Assembly: GCF_000020685.1 (NCBI RefSeq)
Contig: NC_012526.1
Coordinates: 660,001-724,000 of the forward strand
Source: Deinococcus deserti VCD115
GTDB lineage: Bacteria > Deinococcota > Deinococci > Deinococcales > Deinococcaceae
Direction: 5' to 3'
Length of the DNA: 64,000 bases
Numbering within the stretch: position 1 is the stretch's first letter; each line of letters starts with the position of its first letter. The position numbers and the translations under genes were made by a program. The notes under the pieces were generated by a model. The model was not told the DNA's origin, did not search any database, and worked only from the letters and a program-made list of their open reading frames with translations. Shown here one piece after another: positions 1 to 7,484 of the stretch.

Positions 1-38
1 GACGCGTGGGCACCGAAGAACGTTTGGACGTGAAGTAA
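1..38 (+). CDS. C-terminal tail of an upstream gene (partial)
   Basis: One frame reads RVGTEERLDVK and then TAA at 36-38, which looks like the last codons of a protein that starts before the window. Too little is visible to name it. The adjacent frames also close soon after, so the frame choice is tentative. Confidence 0.3.
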   Translation, partial: RVGTEERLDVK

Positions 39-268
39 ATTAGCGCATGCCCTTGTGCGCATGCAGCCGCAGGAGGCTGGGGCGCCGCAGGCAGTCATCC
101 CCAGGCAGGGCTTTACTGAAGCGGCGGGGCTCGGAACTCCTTCGGGAACTTTGCGTCATGGAACCTCCGCTGCCGAGCGGGACGCCTAAATGCTGAAAAC
201 TGTCCGGTGCGGGAGAACGGCAAAGTCGGAGGAGGTCCGGTGGCCTCCGACTGGCCTGACAGCAGGCA
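39..268. other. Non-coding stretch with hairpins before the tRNA promoter
   Basis: No convincing reading frame is visible. The octamer GCGCATGC occurs twice (43-50 and 57-64). A strong hairpin with 9-bp arms AGTCGGAGG/CCTCCGACT lies at 224-252. It lacks a T-tract, so it is not a classical terminator, but it may end or process the upstream transcript. Confidence 0.4.
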
Positions 269-297
269 TTGACACCCCACGTATCACCCCCTAGGAT
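269..297 (+). promoter_or_regulatory. Sigma-70 type promoter of the tRNA-His/tRNA-Leu pair
   Basis: TTGACA (269-274) and TAGGAT (292-297) are separated by exactly 17 bp. The predicted start is near 304, about 28 nt before tRNA-His. A perfect -35 box suits a stable RNA promoter. Confidence 0.75.
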
Positions 298-331
298 GTG
301 TGGGCCTGTGAAGGTTTCGGAAACAGGACAT

Positions 332-409
332 GGTGGGTTTAGCTCAGCCGGTTAGAGCGCCGCTCTGTGGAAGCGGAGGTCGTGGGTTCAAATCCCATAA
401 TCCACCCCA
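332..409 (+). tRNA. tRNA-His (anticodon GTG)
   Basis: The cloverleaf closes with a 7-bp acceptor stem (333-339 with 399-405), anticodon loop reading GTG and a GGTTCAAATCC T-arm. An extra G at 332, opposite C406, gives the G-1 that histidyl-tRNA synthetase needs. CCA is encoded at 407-409. It sits 42 nt before tRNA-Leu and shares its promoter. Confidence 0.95.
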
Positions 410-451
410 ACAAGTCCCGGCCCACCGTCAGGTGAGGTCGGGATTTTCCAT

Positions 452-537
<86 letters not shown>

Positions 538-613
538 GCATCAGGGGCCACATGCGGCCTGGACTCCGTGATCTCGGGTCCAGGCCGTGGCCTTATGGGC
601 TCACTTCCTGTGC

Positions 614-644
614 CATACGGCACATGCGGCAAATGCCGTATGAT
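614..644 (+). promoter_or_regulatory. Inverted repeat over a -10-like box upstream of tig
   Basis: CATACGGCA (614-622) and TGCCGTATG (634-642) form perfect 9-bp arms around an 11-nt spacer. TATGAT (639-644) overlaps the right arm and resembles a -10 box, but no good -35 is visible. It could be an operator for a dimeric repressor or an RNA hairpin in a long tig leader. The rest of 538-800 holds no gene that I can support. Confidence 0.35.
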
Positions 645-800
645 GCTTGGCGGCATGCCGCGCGCGCGCCTCTTTGCCCACAGTGGGGAGGGAGGCGGGA
701 TGCGGACGGCACGGCAACAATCAACACGGATTGCCCGCCGGGGGCCGCTCCGCACAGGAGCAAGCGCCTTTCGGCAGGCACGGACGGGAGACGAGACGCA

Positions 801-2117
801 ATGGCAGAGCTGATCAGCAGAGAAGGCAACAAGGTGGAATTCAAGGTGGCGGTACCCGCCGCCGAAGTAAACCGCGCATACGAGCAGGTCTGGGCCGGTC
901 TGGCCCGCGACGTGCGTGTTCCCGGGTTCCGCCCCGGCAAGGCCCCGCGCAAGGTGATCGAAGGCCGCGTGGGCAAGGGCTACGTGGAGCAGGAAGTGCG
1001 TGACCGCCTGCTGCAGGTTCACTACCCCCAGGCGGCCCGCGAGCTGAAGCTGAGCCTGGTGGACGCCACCATTGATCCCCAGGATCTCAACAACGGTAAG
1101 GACTTCACCTTCAATGTCCGGGGCGAAACGTACCCCGAAGTCACCCTGGGTGACTGGAGTGACCTGAAGCTCGAAGCGACCTCCCCTGAGATCACTGATG
1201 ATGTGCTGAACCGCACCCTCAGCGATCTGCAGGAGCGCAACGCCACCTTCGAAAGCGTGGACCGCGCCATTGAGGCCAGCGATCAGGTAACCATCGAGGA
1301 GCAGGGCGAAGATGGCGGAACCTACCCGGTGTACCTCGATGTCGCCGAAGCTCACGTTCGTGACGCTCTGCTGGGCAAGAACAAGGGCGACACCGTGGAA
1401 ATCACCGTGCCGGCCCACCAGCACGGCGACCATGAGCATGCCGAGCACACCGTGACCGTCAAGATCATGGACGTGAAGACCAAGCAGCTGCAGGAGCTCA
1501 ACGACGAGTTCGCCAGCAGCCTGAACTTCGAGTCGCTTGATCGCCTGCGTGCAGATCTGCGCAACGAGCTGCAGCGCCGCGCCCAGCAGGAAGGTGACAA
1601 CGCCCGCCGTGAGGAGTTCGTTGCCCACCTGACCGAGCGCATGCAGGCCGACATCCCCCAGGCTCTGCTGGAGCGCCGCCGCGAAGCGATGATGCAGGAG
1701 ATTCAGGATGACCTGAGCCGCCAGGGCGTCAAGTGGAGCGAGTACGAGACCTTCATGAAGGAGCAGGGCAAGCTCGACGAGTTCATGGCCGACCTGTCCA
1801 AGAACGCCGAGACCCGCGTGAAGCGTGACCTGGCGCTGGAGAAACTGGCTGAGGACCTCAAGGTGCAGGTCAGTGACGCCGAGTTCAACCAGACCATGAC
1901 CATGCTGGCGCAGGCCAACGGCCTGAGCCCTGAGCAGCTGAGCAAGCAGCTGGGGCCGAACGGCATCAACTCCTACTACGCCAGCATCGTGCGTGAACGC
2001 GCTCTGCAGCAGGCTCTCGCGCAGCTGAGCGGCCCTCAGGCCGAGACGGTCGCTGCTGACCAGGGTGAGCAGCAGGCTGAAGGGCAGGAAGAAAGCGCCG
2101 AGAAGAGCGAAGAGTAA
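801..2117 (+). CDS. tig: Trigger factor, ribosome-associated peptidyl-prolyl isomerase and chaperone
   Basis: This 438-aa protein starts MAELISREGNKVEFKVAVPA and has the full trigger factor order. The N-terminal ribosome-binding domain (about 1-115) includes the GFRPGKAP ribosome-docking loop near residues 36-43. A FKBP-like isomerase domain spans about 155-235, and a helical C-terminal domain contains QEGDNARREEF. It binds ribosomal protein L23 at the exit tunnel and shields nascent chains. I chose ATG 801 because homology starts there; the frame stays open further upstream without homology. The only ribosome-binding hint is a purine stretch (GGGAG) in front of it. A terminator follows, so the gene is probably monocistronic. 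The C-terminus is Glu/Gln-rich. Confidence 0.95.
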   Translation: MAELISREGNKVEFKVAVPAAEVNRAYEQVWAGLARDVRVPGFRPGKAPRKVIEGRVGKGYVEQEVRDRLLQVHYPQAARELKLSLVDATIDPQDLNNGKDFTFNVRGETYPEVTLGDWSDLKLEATSPEITDDVLNRTLSDLQERNATFESVDRAIEASDQVTIEEQGEDGGTYPVYLDVAEAHVRDALLGKNKGDTVEITVPAHQHGDHEHAEHTVTVKIMDVKTKQLQELNDEFASSLNFESLDRLRADLRNELQRRAQQEGDNARREEFVAHLTERMQADIPQALLERRREAMMQEIQDDLSRQGVKWSEYETFMKEQGKLDEFMADLSKNAETRVKRDLALEKLAEDLKVQVSDAEFNQTMTMLAQANGLSPEQLSKQLGPNGINSYYASIVRERALQQALAQLSGPQAETVAADQGEQQAEGQEESAEKSEE

Positions 2118-2134
2118 GACCTTTCTGATGAAAG

Positions 2135-2161
2135 GCGGGCCCGTCAGGGCCCGCTTTTTTT
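2135..2161 (+). terminator. Intrinsic terminator of tig
   Basis: GCGGGCCC/GGGCCCGC arms around a GTCA-like loop are followed by seven T residues, 18 nt after the tig stop codon. Confidence 0.9.
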
Positions 2162-2265
2162 GGTGACCACGCGGCCCAGGCTTGGAGTCTGCGTGTGCAG
2201 CATTCCGTTCGCACGGTTCTGGCCGGGGGAAACTGGTTCACTGGCCAAACGTTGGACTCAATTCA

Positions 2266-2294
2266 TTGAACGTCCGTTCAAAGAATGGTAGCTT
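2266..2294 (+). promoter_or_regulatory. fabH promoter with overlapping palindromic operator
   Basis: TTGAACGTCCGTTCAA (2266-2281) is an inverted repeat with 7-bp arms and a 2-nt centre. It contains a -35-like TTGAAC, and TAGCTT (2289-2294, preceded by TG) follows 17 bp later. The -10 box ends 6 nt before the fabH ATG, so the mRNA should be leaderless. Sites of this shape are typical of TetR-family repressors. By position it would control the whole fab cluster. Confidence 0.6.
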
Positions 2295-2300
2295 GCGTAT

Positions 2301-3353
2301 ATGACTGCACCTTCTGCCTCCCGTCTGTCCCTGGGCATTGTTGCCCTGGGCGCCTATACCCCCGAGCGCATCGTGCGCAACGAGGATTTTGAGGCGCGTA
2401 TGGACACCAATGCCGCATGGATCGAGAGCCGCACCGGCATCCGTGAACGCCGCTTTGCCGCCGAGCACGAGTACACCTCCGACATGGGGGTGCGTGCGGT
2501 TCAGGACATGCTGCGGCGTGACCCGCAGGCCCTGACTGACGTGGACGCCATCATCTGTGCAACCGTCAGCCCCGACGCGCTGATGCCTTCTACGGCCGCA
2601 TTGATCGGCATGCAGGTTGGTCTGGTCGGCGCGGCGGCCTTTGACCTGTCGACTGCCTGCAGCGGCTTTGTCTACGGCCTGAGCGTGGCGTCCGGGCTGA
2701 TCCATGCCGGTACGGCCCGGCGGGTACTGGTCGTGGGCGCTGAAGTGCTGAGCAAGATTGTCGATCAGGATGACCGGGGCACCGCCATTCTGTTCGGCGA
2801 TGGCGCCGGAGCTGCCGTTGTGGGCCCGGTGCCGGAGGGTTACGGCTTTCAGGACTTTGTGCTGGGGGCCGACGGCAACGGGGGCTCGAGTCTATACATG
2901 CGCAGTGTCGCCAAGCAGCTGCCGGGCGGCTTTGCCATGGGCGATTTTACCGGCATGAACGGCCGTGAAGTGTTCAAGTTCGCAGTACGTGTGCTGGGGG
3001 ACAGCGGAACCCAGGCCCTGGAGAAAAGTGGCCTGACCACCGCTGACGTGGACTGGGTCATTCCACATCAGGCCAACGTGCGCATTATCGAGGCGGCCAT
3101 GGAACGGTTCGGGCTGCCCATGAGCAAAACGATCATCAACCTCGACCGCTATGGCAACACCTCCAGCGCGACGGTGCCGCTGGTCCTGCGTGAAGGGTTG
3201 GACGACGGCCGGATCCGTGACGGACAGCAGCTGCTGCTGATTGCCTTCGGCGGCGGCCTGAGCTGGGTGGCCGGCACCATGAAGTGGTGGGGCGGGGCGC
3301 CCAGCCTGCAACCAGACAGGGCCGCAGAGCACAGCGCCGGGGTGCAGGGATGA
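2301..3353 (+). CDS. fabH: 3-oxoacyl-ACP synthase III
   Basis: This condensing enzyme starts type II fatty acid synthesis by joining an acyl-CoA primer to malonyl-ACP in the cytoplasm. The thiolase-fold protein has the catalytic triad in place: Cys120 in STACSGF, His256 in IPHQAN and Asn286 in YGNTSSAT. The C-terminal GGGLSWVAGTMKW motif is typical of the family. Its 350 aa is about 20 longer than usual because of an unconserved tail. The stop overlaps the fabD start by 3 nt (ATGA), so the two are translationally coupled. Primer preference (acetyl or branched acyl) cannot be read from the sequence. Confidence 0.95.
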   Translation: MTAPSASRLSLGIVALGAYTPERIVRNEDFEARMDTNAAWIESRTGIRERRFAAEHEYTSDMGVRAVQDMLRRDPQALTDVDAIICATVSPDALMPSTAALIGMQVGLVGAAAFDLSTACSGFVYGLSVASGLIHAGTARRVLVVGAEVLSKIVDQDDRGTAILFGDGAGAAVVGPVPEGYGFQDFVLGADGNGGSSLYMRSVAKQLPGGFAMGDFTGMNGREVFKFAVRVLGDSGTQALEKSGLTTADVDWVIPHQANVRIIEAAMERFGLPMSKTIINLDRYGNTSSATVPLVLREGLDDGRIRDGQQLLLIAFGGGLSWVAGTMKWWGGAPSLQPDRAAEHSAGVQG

Positions 3354-4282
3354 GTGCTCAGCCCAGAATCGCGGCCCTGTTTCCTGGCCAGAACTCCCAC
3401 TCTGTGGGCATGGGCGCCGATATTGCAGCGGGTTTCCCAGTGGCCCAGGAGCTCTACAGCAGTCTGGACAGAACACTGCCCGGCCTGCGCGCCCTGATTG
3501 AGCAGGGCCCGCTGGAAGACCTGACCCTGACCGCCAATCAGCAGCCGGCCCTGGTGGCCGCCAGTGTTGCCGCCTACCGTGCCTGGCACTTGCAGACGGG
3601 CCTGACGCCGGTGGTGGCTGCCGGACACAGCCTGGGAGAGTACAGCGCCCTGGTGGCCGCCGGGGTACTGGATCTTCACGACGCCCTGCGCCTGACCCGG
3701 CAGCGTGGGGAACTGATGCAGCAGGCTGTGCCAGTCGGAGTGGGCGCCATGAGCGCGGTGATGGGTGACCCGGCTGCTGTCCAGGAAGTCTGCGCATCAG
3801 TGGCCGCCCAGACCGGGCAGGTCGTGCAGCCGGCCAACTTCAATGCACCCACTCAGACGGTCATTTCCGGTGACAAGGCAGCTGTGGAAGCCGCCGCTGC
3901 CGAGCTCAAGAGCCGTGGCCTGAAAGCCATTCCCCTGAAAGTCAGCGCGCCGTTCCACTGTACGCTAATGGGTCCTGCGGCTGAGGGGCTGGCACCTGCC
4001 CTGCGCTCGGCGGCCTATGGGGCCTACGCCTTCCCGGTGGTGGCCAATGTCACCGCTGAGCCGGGTGAGGCCCCTTCGGTCACAGCAGCGCTGCTGGAAG
4101 AACAGATCACAGGCGCAGTCCGCTGGGTAGACACGATCCAGGCTTTGCACAGCATGGGCGTCGACACCTTTATTGAGTTCGGTCCGGGGACGGTGCTGAC
4201 CGGTCTGGTCAAGCGCATCCTGCCTGAGGCCCGTACCCTGAATGTGGGGACAGCCGAGCAGATCAGGACCTTTTCTCTGTGA
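3350..4282 (+). CDS. fabD: Malonyl-CoA:ACP malonyltransferase
   Basis: It transfers malonyl groups from CoA to acyl carrier protein, supplying extender units to FabH and FabF. In 310 aa the family motifs appear in order: FPGQ near residue 11, the nucleophile Ser94 in GHSLGEYSAL, and catalytic His203 in APFHCTLM. GPGTVLTGLVKRI lies near the C-terminus. ATG 3350 overlaps the fabH stop, and the frame runs on unused upstream inside fabH. The stop overlaps the next gene's GTG start by 4 nt, so all these genes form one translationally coupled run. Confidence 0.95.
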   Translation: MSAQPRIAALFPGQNSHSVGMGADIAAGFPVAQELYSSLDRTLPGLRALIEQGPLEDLTLTANQQPALVAASVAAYRAWHLQTGLTPVVAAGHSLGEYSALVAAGVLDLHDALRLTRQRGELMQQAVPVGVGAMSAVMGDPAAVQEVCASVAAQTGQVVQPANFNAPTQTVISGDKAAVEAAAAELKSRGLKAIPLKVSAPFHCTLMGPAAEGLAPALRSAAYGAYAFPVVANVTAEPGEAPSVTAALLEEQITGAVRWVDTIQALHSMGVDTFIEFGPGTVLTGLVKRILPEARTLNVGTAEQIRTFSL

Positions 4283-4800
4283 ACCTGGGCACCACCCAGG
4301 GCCTGCGTGACGGCCTGCTGGAAGTTCAGGAGACCGTCAGCGACTACGTCCGGGGTCTGAGCGACCCGCAGTTTACGGCTGGAACGGCCGAGCGCTGGTC
4401 TCCGGCACATCACCTTGACCACCTGTACCGCTCGAACACTCCTGTGGCTGCCGCGCTGGGCATACGTGAGCGCTTGCCGTATGTAGCGCCGGACCAGCAG
4501 AGGCGTTCATTCGGAGAAGTGCAGGCGGCTTACCGGACCCGACTGGCTGCGGGCGCCCAGGCCAGTGGCCGCTTTCTTCCAGAACCCGCAAATGATCTCG
4601 GGGTGCAGCTGGAGCTTTACCGTGGCAGTCTGAAAGCCCTGCACGAGCAGATGCAGGGTTGGTCAGACGATGAGCTTGATGCCCGGGGCATGCCGCATCC
4701 GGCGCTTGGTGTGCTGACAGCGCGCGAAATGCTTTACTTCACCATTGAGCACAACCTTCATCACCTCAGGGGTATGCAGGCCCGATTGGAGCAATCATGA
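4279..4800 (+). CDS. DinB-like four-helix-bundle protein inside the fab cluster
   Basis: The 173-aa protein has the DinB/YfiT-type layout: an N-terminal helix with WSPAHHLDHL near residue 40 and a C-terminal helix with EHNLHHLRGMQ. The spaced histidines would form a metal site. DinB-like proteins are often thiol- or metal-dependent enzymes, and in Deinococcus the family is expanded and linked to stress. The substrate here is unknown. It starts at GTG, overlaps fabD by 4 nt, and its own stop overlaps the fabG ATG by 4 nt, so it is translated with the fatty acid genes. That placement suggests a related role but does not prove one. Confidence 0.75.
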   Translation: MNLGTTQGLRDGLLEVQETVSDYVRGLSDPQFTAGTAERWSPAHHLDHLYRSNTPVAAALGIRERLPYVAPDQQRRSFGEVQAAYRTRLAAGAQASGRFLPEPANDLGVQLELYRGSLKALHEQMQGWSDDELDARGMPHPALGVLTAREMLYFTIEHNLHHLRGMQARLEQS

Positions 4801-5564
4801 CTGAACCGCAACAGACCACGACCTCAACGGGCAAGGTTGCCCTCGTGACCGGAAGCAGCCGCGGCCTGGGCCGCGCTATGGCCCTTGAGCTTGCCCGCAG
4901 CGGCTTCTCGGTGGCTATTCACTACGGCCGCAATCAGGCGGAAGCCGAGAAAGTGGCCGCTGAGGCCCAGGGCTTTGGCGTGCAGGCCGAGGTGTTCGGC
5001 GCTGACCTGACGGCCCCGGCCAATGCCTCGGCGCTGGTCGACCAGGTAATTGCCCGGATGGGCCGCCTGGACGTGCTGGTGAACAACGCCGGCATCACGC
5101 GGGATACCCTGGCCATCCGCATGAAGGATGAAGACTGGGACGCCGTGCTCCAGACCAACCTGTCCAGCGCCTTTACCGCGAGCCGCGCGGCAATCAAGCA
5201 CATGATGCGGGCGCGTGCGGGTCGCATTATCAACATCGCTTCGGTGGTGGGGCTGATGGGCAACCCCGGGCAGGCCAATTACGTGGCCAGCAAGGCGGGT
5301 CTGATCGGCCTGACCAAGGCTCTGGCCAAGGAGTACGGCGGGCGGGGTATCACCGTGAATGCTGTCGCACCTGGTTTTATCCAGTCGGATATGACAGCCG
5401 AACTGAACGAGGACACCCGAAAAGCCTACCTTGCCGGCATTCCCCTGGCCCGTTTTGGTCAGCCGGAGGACGTTGCGGCGCTGGTTGTCTTTCTGGCCAG
5501 TGACGCGGCGGGATATATCACCGGCCAGACCATCGGTGTGGACGGCGGGCTGTACCCGCACTGA
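4797..5564 (+). CDS. fabG: 3-oxoacyl-ACP reductase
   Basis: It performs the NADPH-dependent reduction of 3-ketoacyl-ACP in each elongation cycle. The 255-aa short-chain dehydrogenase shows the TGSSRGLG cofactor loop (residues 18-25), NNAG (96-99), and the catalytic Ser149, Tyr162 and Lys166. The C-terminal YITGQTIGVDGGLYPH is typical of FabG. The ATG overlaps the previous stop (ATGA). A 198-nt gap before acpP shows that the coupled run ends here. Confidence 0.95.
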   Translation: MTEPQQTTTSTGKVALVTGSSRGLGRAMALELARSGFSVAIHYGRNQAEAEKVAAEAQGFGVQAEVFGADLTAPANASALVDQVIARMGRLDVLVNNAGITRDTLAIRMKDEDWDAVLQTNLSSAFTASRAAIKHMMRARAGRIINIASVVGLMGNPGQANYVASKAGLIGLTKALAKEYGGRGITVNAVAPGFIQSDMTAELNEDTRKAYLAGIPLARFGQPEDVAALVVFLASDAAGYITGQTIGVDGGLYPH

Positions 5565-5761
5565 GCACGGGTGGCTGAACATAGGTGCTGGGCACAGATA
5601 CCTGCCTGGGAAGCAGCTGGTACGACGTCTCCGTCAGGCATCTGCACACCCCGCAGGCACAGCACCGGCACGGTCTCGAATTGAACCCTGTCCACTCTGG
5701 CGCCGCTTCGGCGCGCCACACGTGTAGACTGGCGCAGACTTCAATGCAGGAGGTACCAAGC
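5565..5761 (+). other. fabG-acpP intergenic region with acpP ribosome-binding site
   Basis: No gene is visible in these 197 bases. A GC-rich hairpin (GCGCCG/CGGCGC) lies near 5699-5713. TAGACT at 5724-5729 could be a -10 box for a separate acpP promoter, without a clear -35. GGAGGT at 5748-5753 is a strong Shine-Dalgarno 8 nt before the acpP ATG. Confidence 0.5.
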
Positions 5762-5992
5762 ATGGCAACTTTTGATGATGTGAAAGACGTGATTGTAGAC
5801 AAGCTGGGCGTAGACGGCGACAAGGTGATGCCGGAGGCCCGTTTCGTGGAGGACCTGGGTGCCGACAGCCTGGAGACCGTCGAGCTGATCATGGGTCTGG
5901 AAGACAAGTTCGGTATCACCATCAGCGACGAGGACGCCGAGAACATCCGTACCGTTCAGGCAGCCATCGACTACATCGAAAGCAAGCAGTAA
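5762..5992 (+). CDS. acpP: Acyl carrier protein
   Basis: The 76-aa acidic helical protein carries growing acyl chains on a 4'-phosphopantetheine attached to Ser36 in the invariant [11 protein letters not shown] motif. ATG 5762 follows the strong GGAGGT site; longer in-frame starts upstream have no homology. It lies between fabG and fabF, as in many bacteria, and is followed by a stem-loop that may raise its mRNA level over fabF. Confidence 0.97.
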   Translation: MATFDDVKDVIVDKLGVDGDKVMPEARFVEDLGADSLETVELIMGLEDKFGITISDEDAENIRTVQAAIDYIESKQ

Positions 5993-6027
5993 TCGCGCAC
6001 CCTGCGCCTGTCGCAGGACACTGAAGG

Positions 6028-6064
6028 CAGGGGTGGGATGCGGTGAAGGCCGCGCCCACCCCTG
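6028..6064 (+). other. Stem-loop between acpP and fabF
   Basis: CAGGGGTGGG (6028-6037) and CCCACCCCTG (6055-6064) form perfect 10-bp arms around a 17-nt loop. There is no T-tract, so it is more likely an RNA stabiliser, processing site or partial attenuator than a full terminator. Confidence 0.55.
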
Positions 6065-6085
6065 TCTGCGCGGCAAGGAGGACAC

Positions 6086-7330
6086 ATGAGCGTTGCAGGC
6101 TTGAAACGGGTGGTGATTACCGGCCTGGGTCCGGTCACACCCATCGGGACAGGCGCGCAGGCGTATGCCGAGGCGCAGCGCGCGGGCCGCAGTGGCGTAA
6201 CCCCTGTCACCCACTACGATCCCAAGAATGTTGCCAGCAAGATTGCCGGCCAGGTCAATGATGATCTGACCCCCTGGATCGACGTACGGGAAGCGCGGAA
6301 GCTGGACCGTTACGTGCAGCTCGCCCTGGTGGCGGCTGATCTGGCGGTCAAGGACAGCGGCCTGAGTGAGGAAGAACTGCGCGGGGAGCGCACCGGCACA
6401 TTGGTCGGCAGTGGAATTGGAGGCATCAAGACCTTCGAGGACCAGTCGCGGGTGATGTTCGAGCGCGATGCCAGCCGCATCAGCCCGATGTTCGTGCCCA
6501 TGATGATCGCCAACATGGCCACCGGTCATGTGGCCATGCGCTACGGCGCCACTGGCCCCAGCAGCACGGTCGTGACGGCCTGTGCTACCGGCTCCGGCGC
6601 CATCGGTGACGCGGCGCGCTATATCCAGCTGGGTCTGGCTGACCTGATGATTGCCGGGGGCACCGAGGCGGCTGTGACCGAGCTTGCCATGGGGGGCTTT
6701 GCCAATATGAAGGCCCTGTCCACCCGCAATGACAGTCCTGAAACGGCCAGCCGGCCCTTCAGCGCGACTCGCGACGGCTTCGTGCTGGGCGAGGGCGCTG
6801 GGGTGGTCATTCTCGAAGAGTACGAGCATGCCGTAGCACGCGGTGCGACCATCTACGCAGAGCTGGTGGGCTACGGTACCAGTGCAGACGCGCACCACAT
6901 CACGATGCCGGCTCCCGAAGGACGCGGTGCCCAGGTGGCTATGCGCATGGCCCTGGCCACTGCCGGTGTCAACCCGGAGCAGGTGGGCTATATCAATGCC
7001 CACGGCACCAGCACGCACTTCAATGACCTGCACGAGACGCAGGGCATCAAGCAGGTGTTTGGTGAGCATGCTTACAAGCTGGCCGTCAGCAGCACCAAGT
7101 CCATGACCGGGCATCTGCTGGGTGCAGCCGGCGCCATTGAAGCGATTGCTGTATCCCAGGCGCTCAAGGACGGCGTCCTGCCTCCCACAATCAACCTGAC
7201 GGATCCTGATCCGGAGCTGGATCTGGACTACATCCCCGAAGGTGCCCGCGAGCAGCAGGTGGAGTACGCCCTGAGCAACTCCTTCGCGTTTGGCGGTCAG
7301 AACGCCGCGCTCCTGTTTAAGCGCGTTTAA
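6086..7330 (+). CDS. fabF: 3-oxoacyl-ACP synthase II
   Basis: This chain-elongating condensing enzyme is decarboxylative and acts on malonyl-ACP. Its 414 aa carry the KAS I/II triad: Cys166 in TACATGSG, His306 in NAHGTST and His343 in SMTGHLLGAAG, with Lys338 just before. The C-terminal NSFAFGGQNAALLF is diagnostic. AAGGAGG at 6076-6082 sets the start. It is the last gene of the fab cluster, and a long hairpin follows. Confidence 0.96.
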   Translation: MSVAGLKRVVITGLGPVTPIGTGAQAYAEAQRAGRSGVTPVTHYDPKNVASKIAGQVNDDLTPWIDVREARKLDRYVQLALVAADLAVKDSGLSEEELRGERTGTLVGSGIGGIKTFEDQSRVMFERDASRISPMFVPMMIANMATGHVAMRYGATGPSSTVVTACATGSGAIGDAARYIQLGLADLMIAGGTEAAVTELAMGGFANMKALSTRNDSPETASRPFSATRDGFVLGEGAGVVILEEYEHAVARGATIYAELVGYGTSADAHHITMPAPEGRGAQVAMRMALATAGVNPEQVGYINAHGTSTHFNDLHETQGIKQVFGEHAYKLAVSSTKSMTGHLLGAAGAIEAIAVSQALKDGVLPPTINLTDPDPELDLDYIPEGAREQQVEYALSNSFAFGGQNAALLFKRV

Positions 7331-7348
7331 AAGTCACGCAAGCCGCCT

Positions 7349-7390
7349 GAGGGCGGGAAAGGATTCCTTCAGGAGTCTTTTCCCGCCCTC
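7349..7390 (+). terminator. Long hairpin after fabF
   Basis: GAGGGCGGGAAA and TTTCCCGCCCTC bound an imperfect stem of nearly 20 bp with a very short loop. The stem's descending arm contains TCTTTT, but no T-tract follows. It probably ends or stabilises the fab transcript. Confidence 0.6.
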
Positions 7391-7484
7391 CTCAACTTCG
7401 CTAGGAGCAGGGCCGGGGGGCCACTAGACTGGCCACCATCCCCGGCCCTGCTTCAGTCAGGGTCAGACCCTTTACTCCAGCGCT

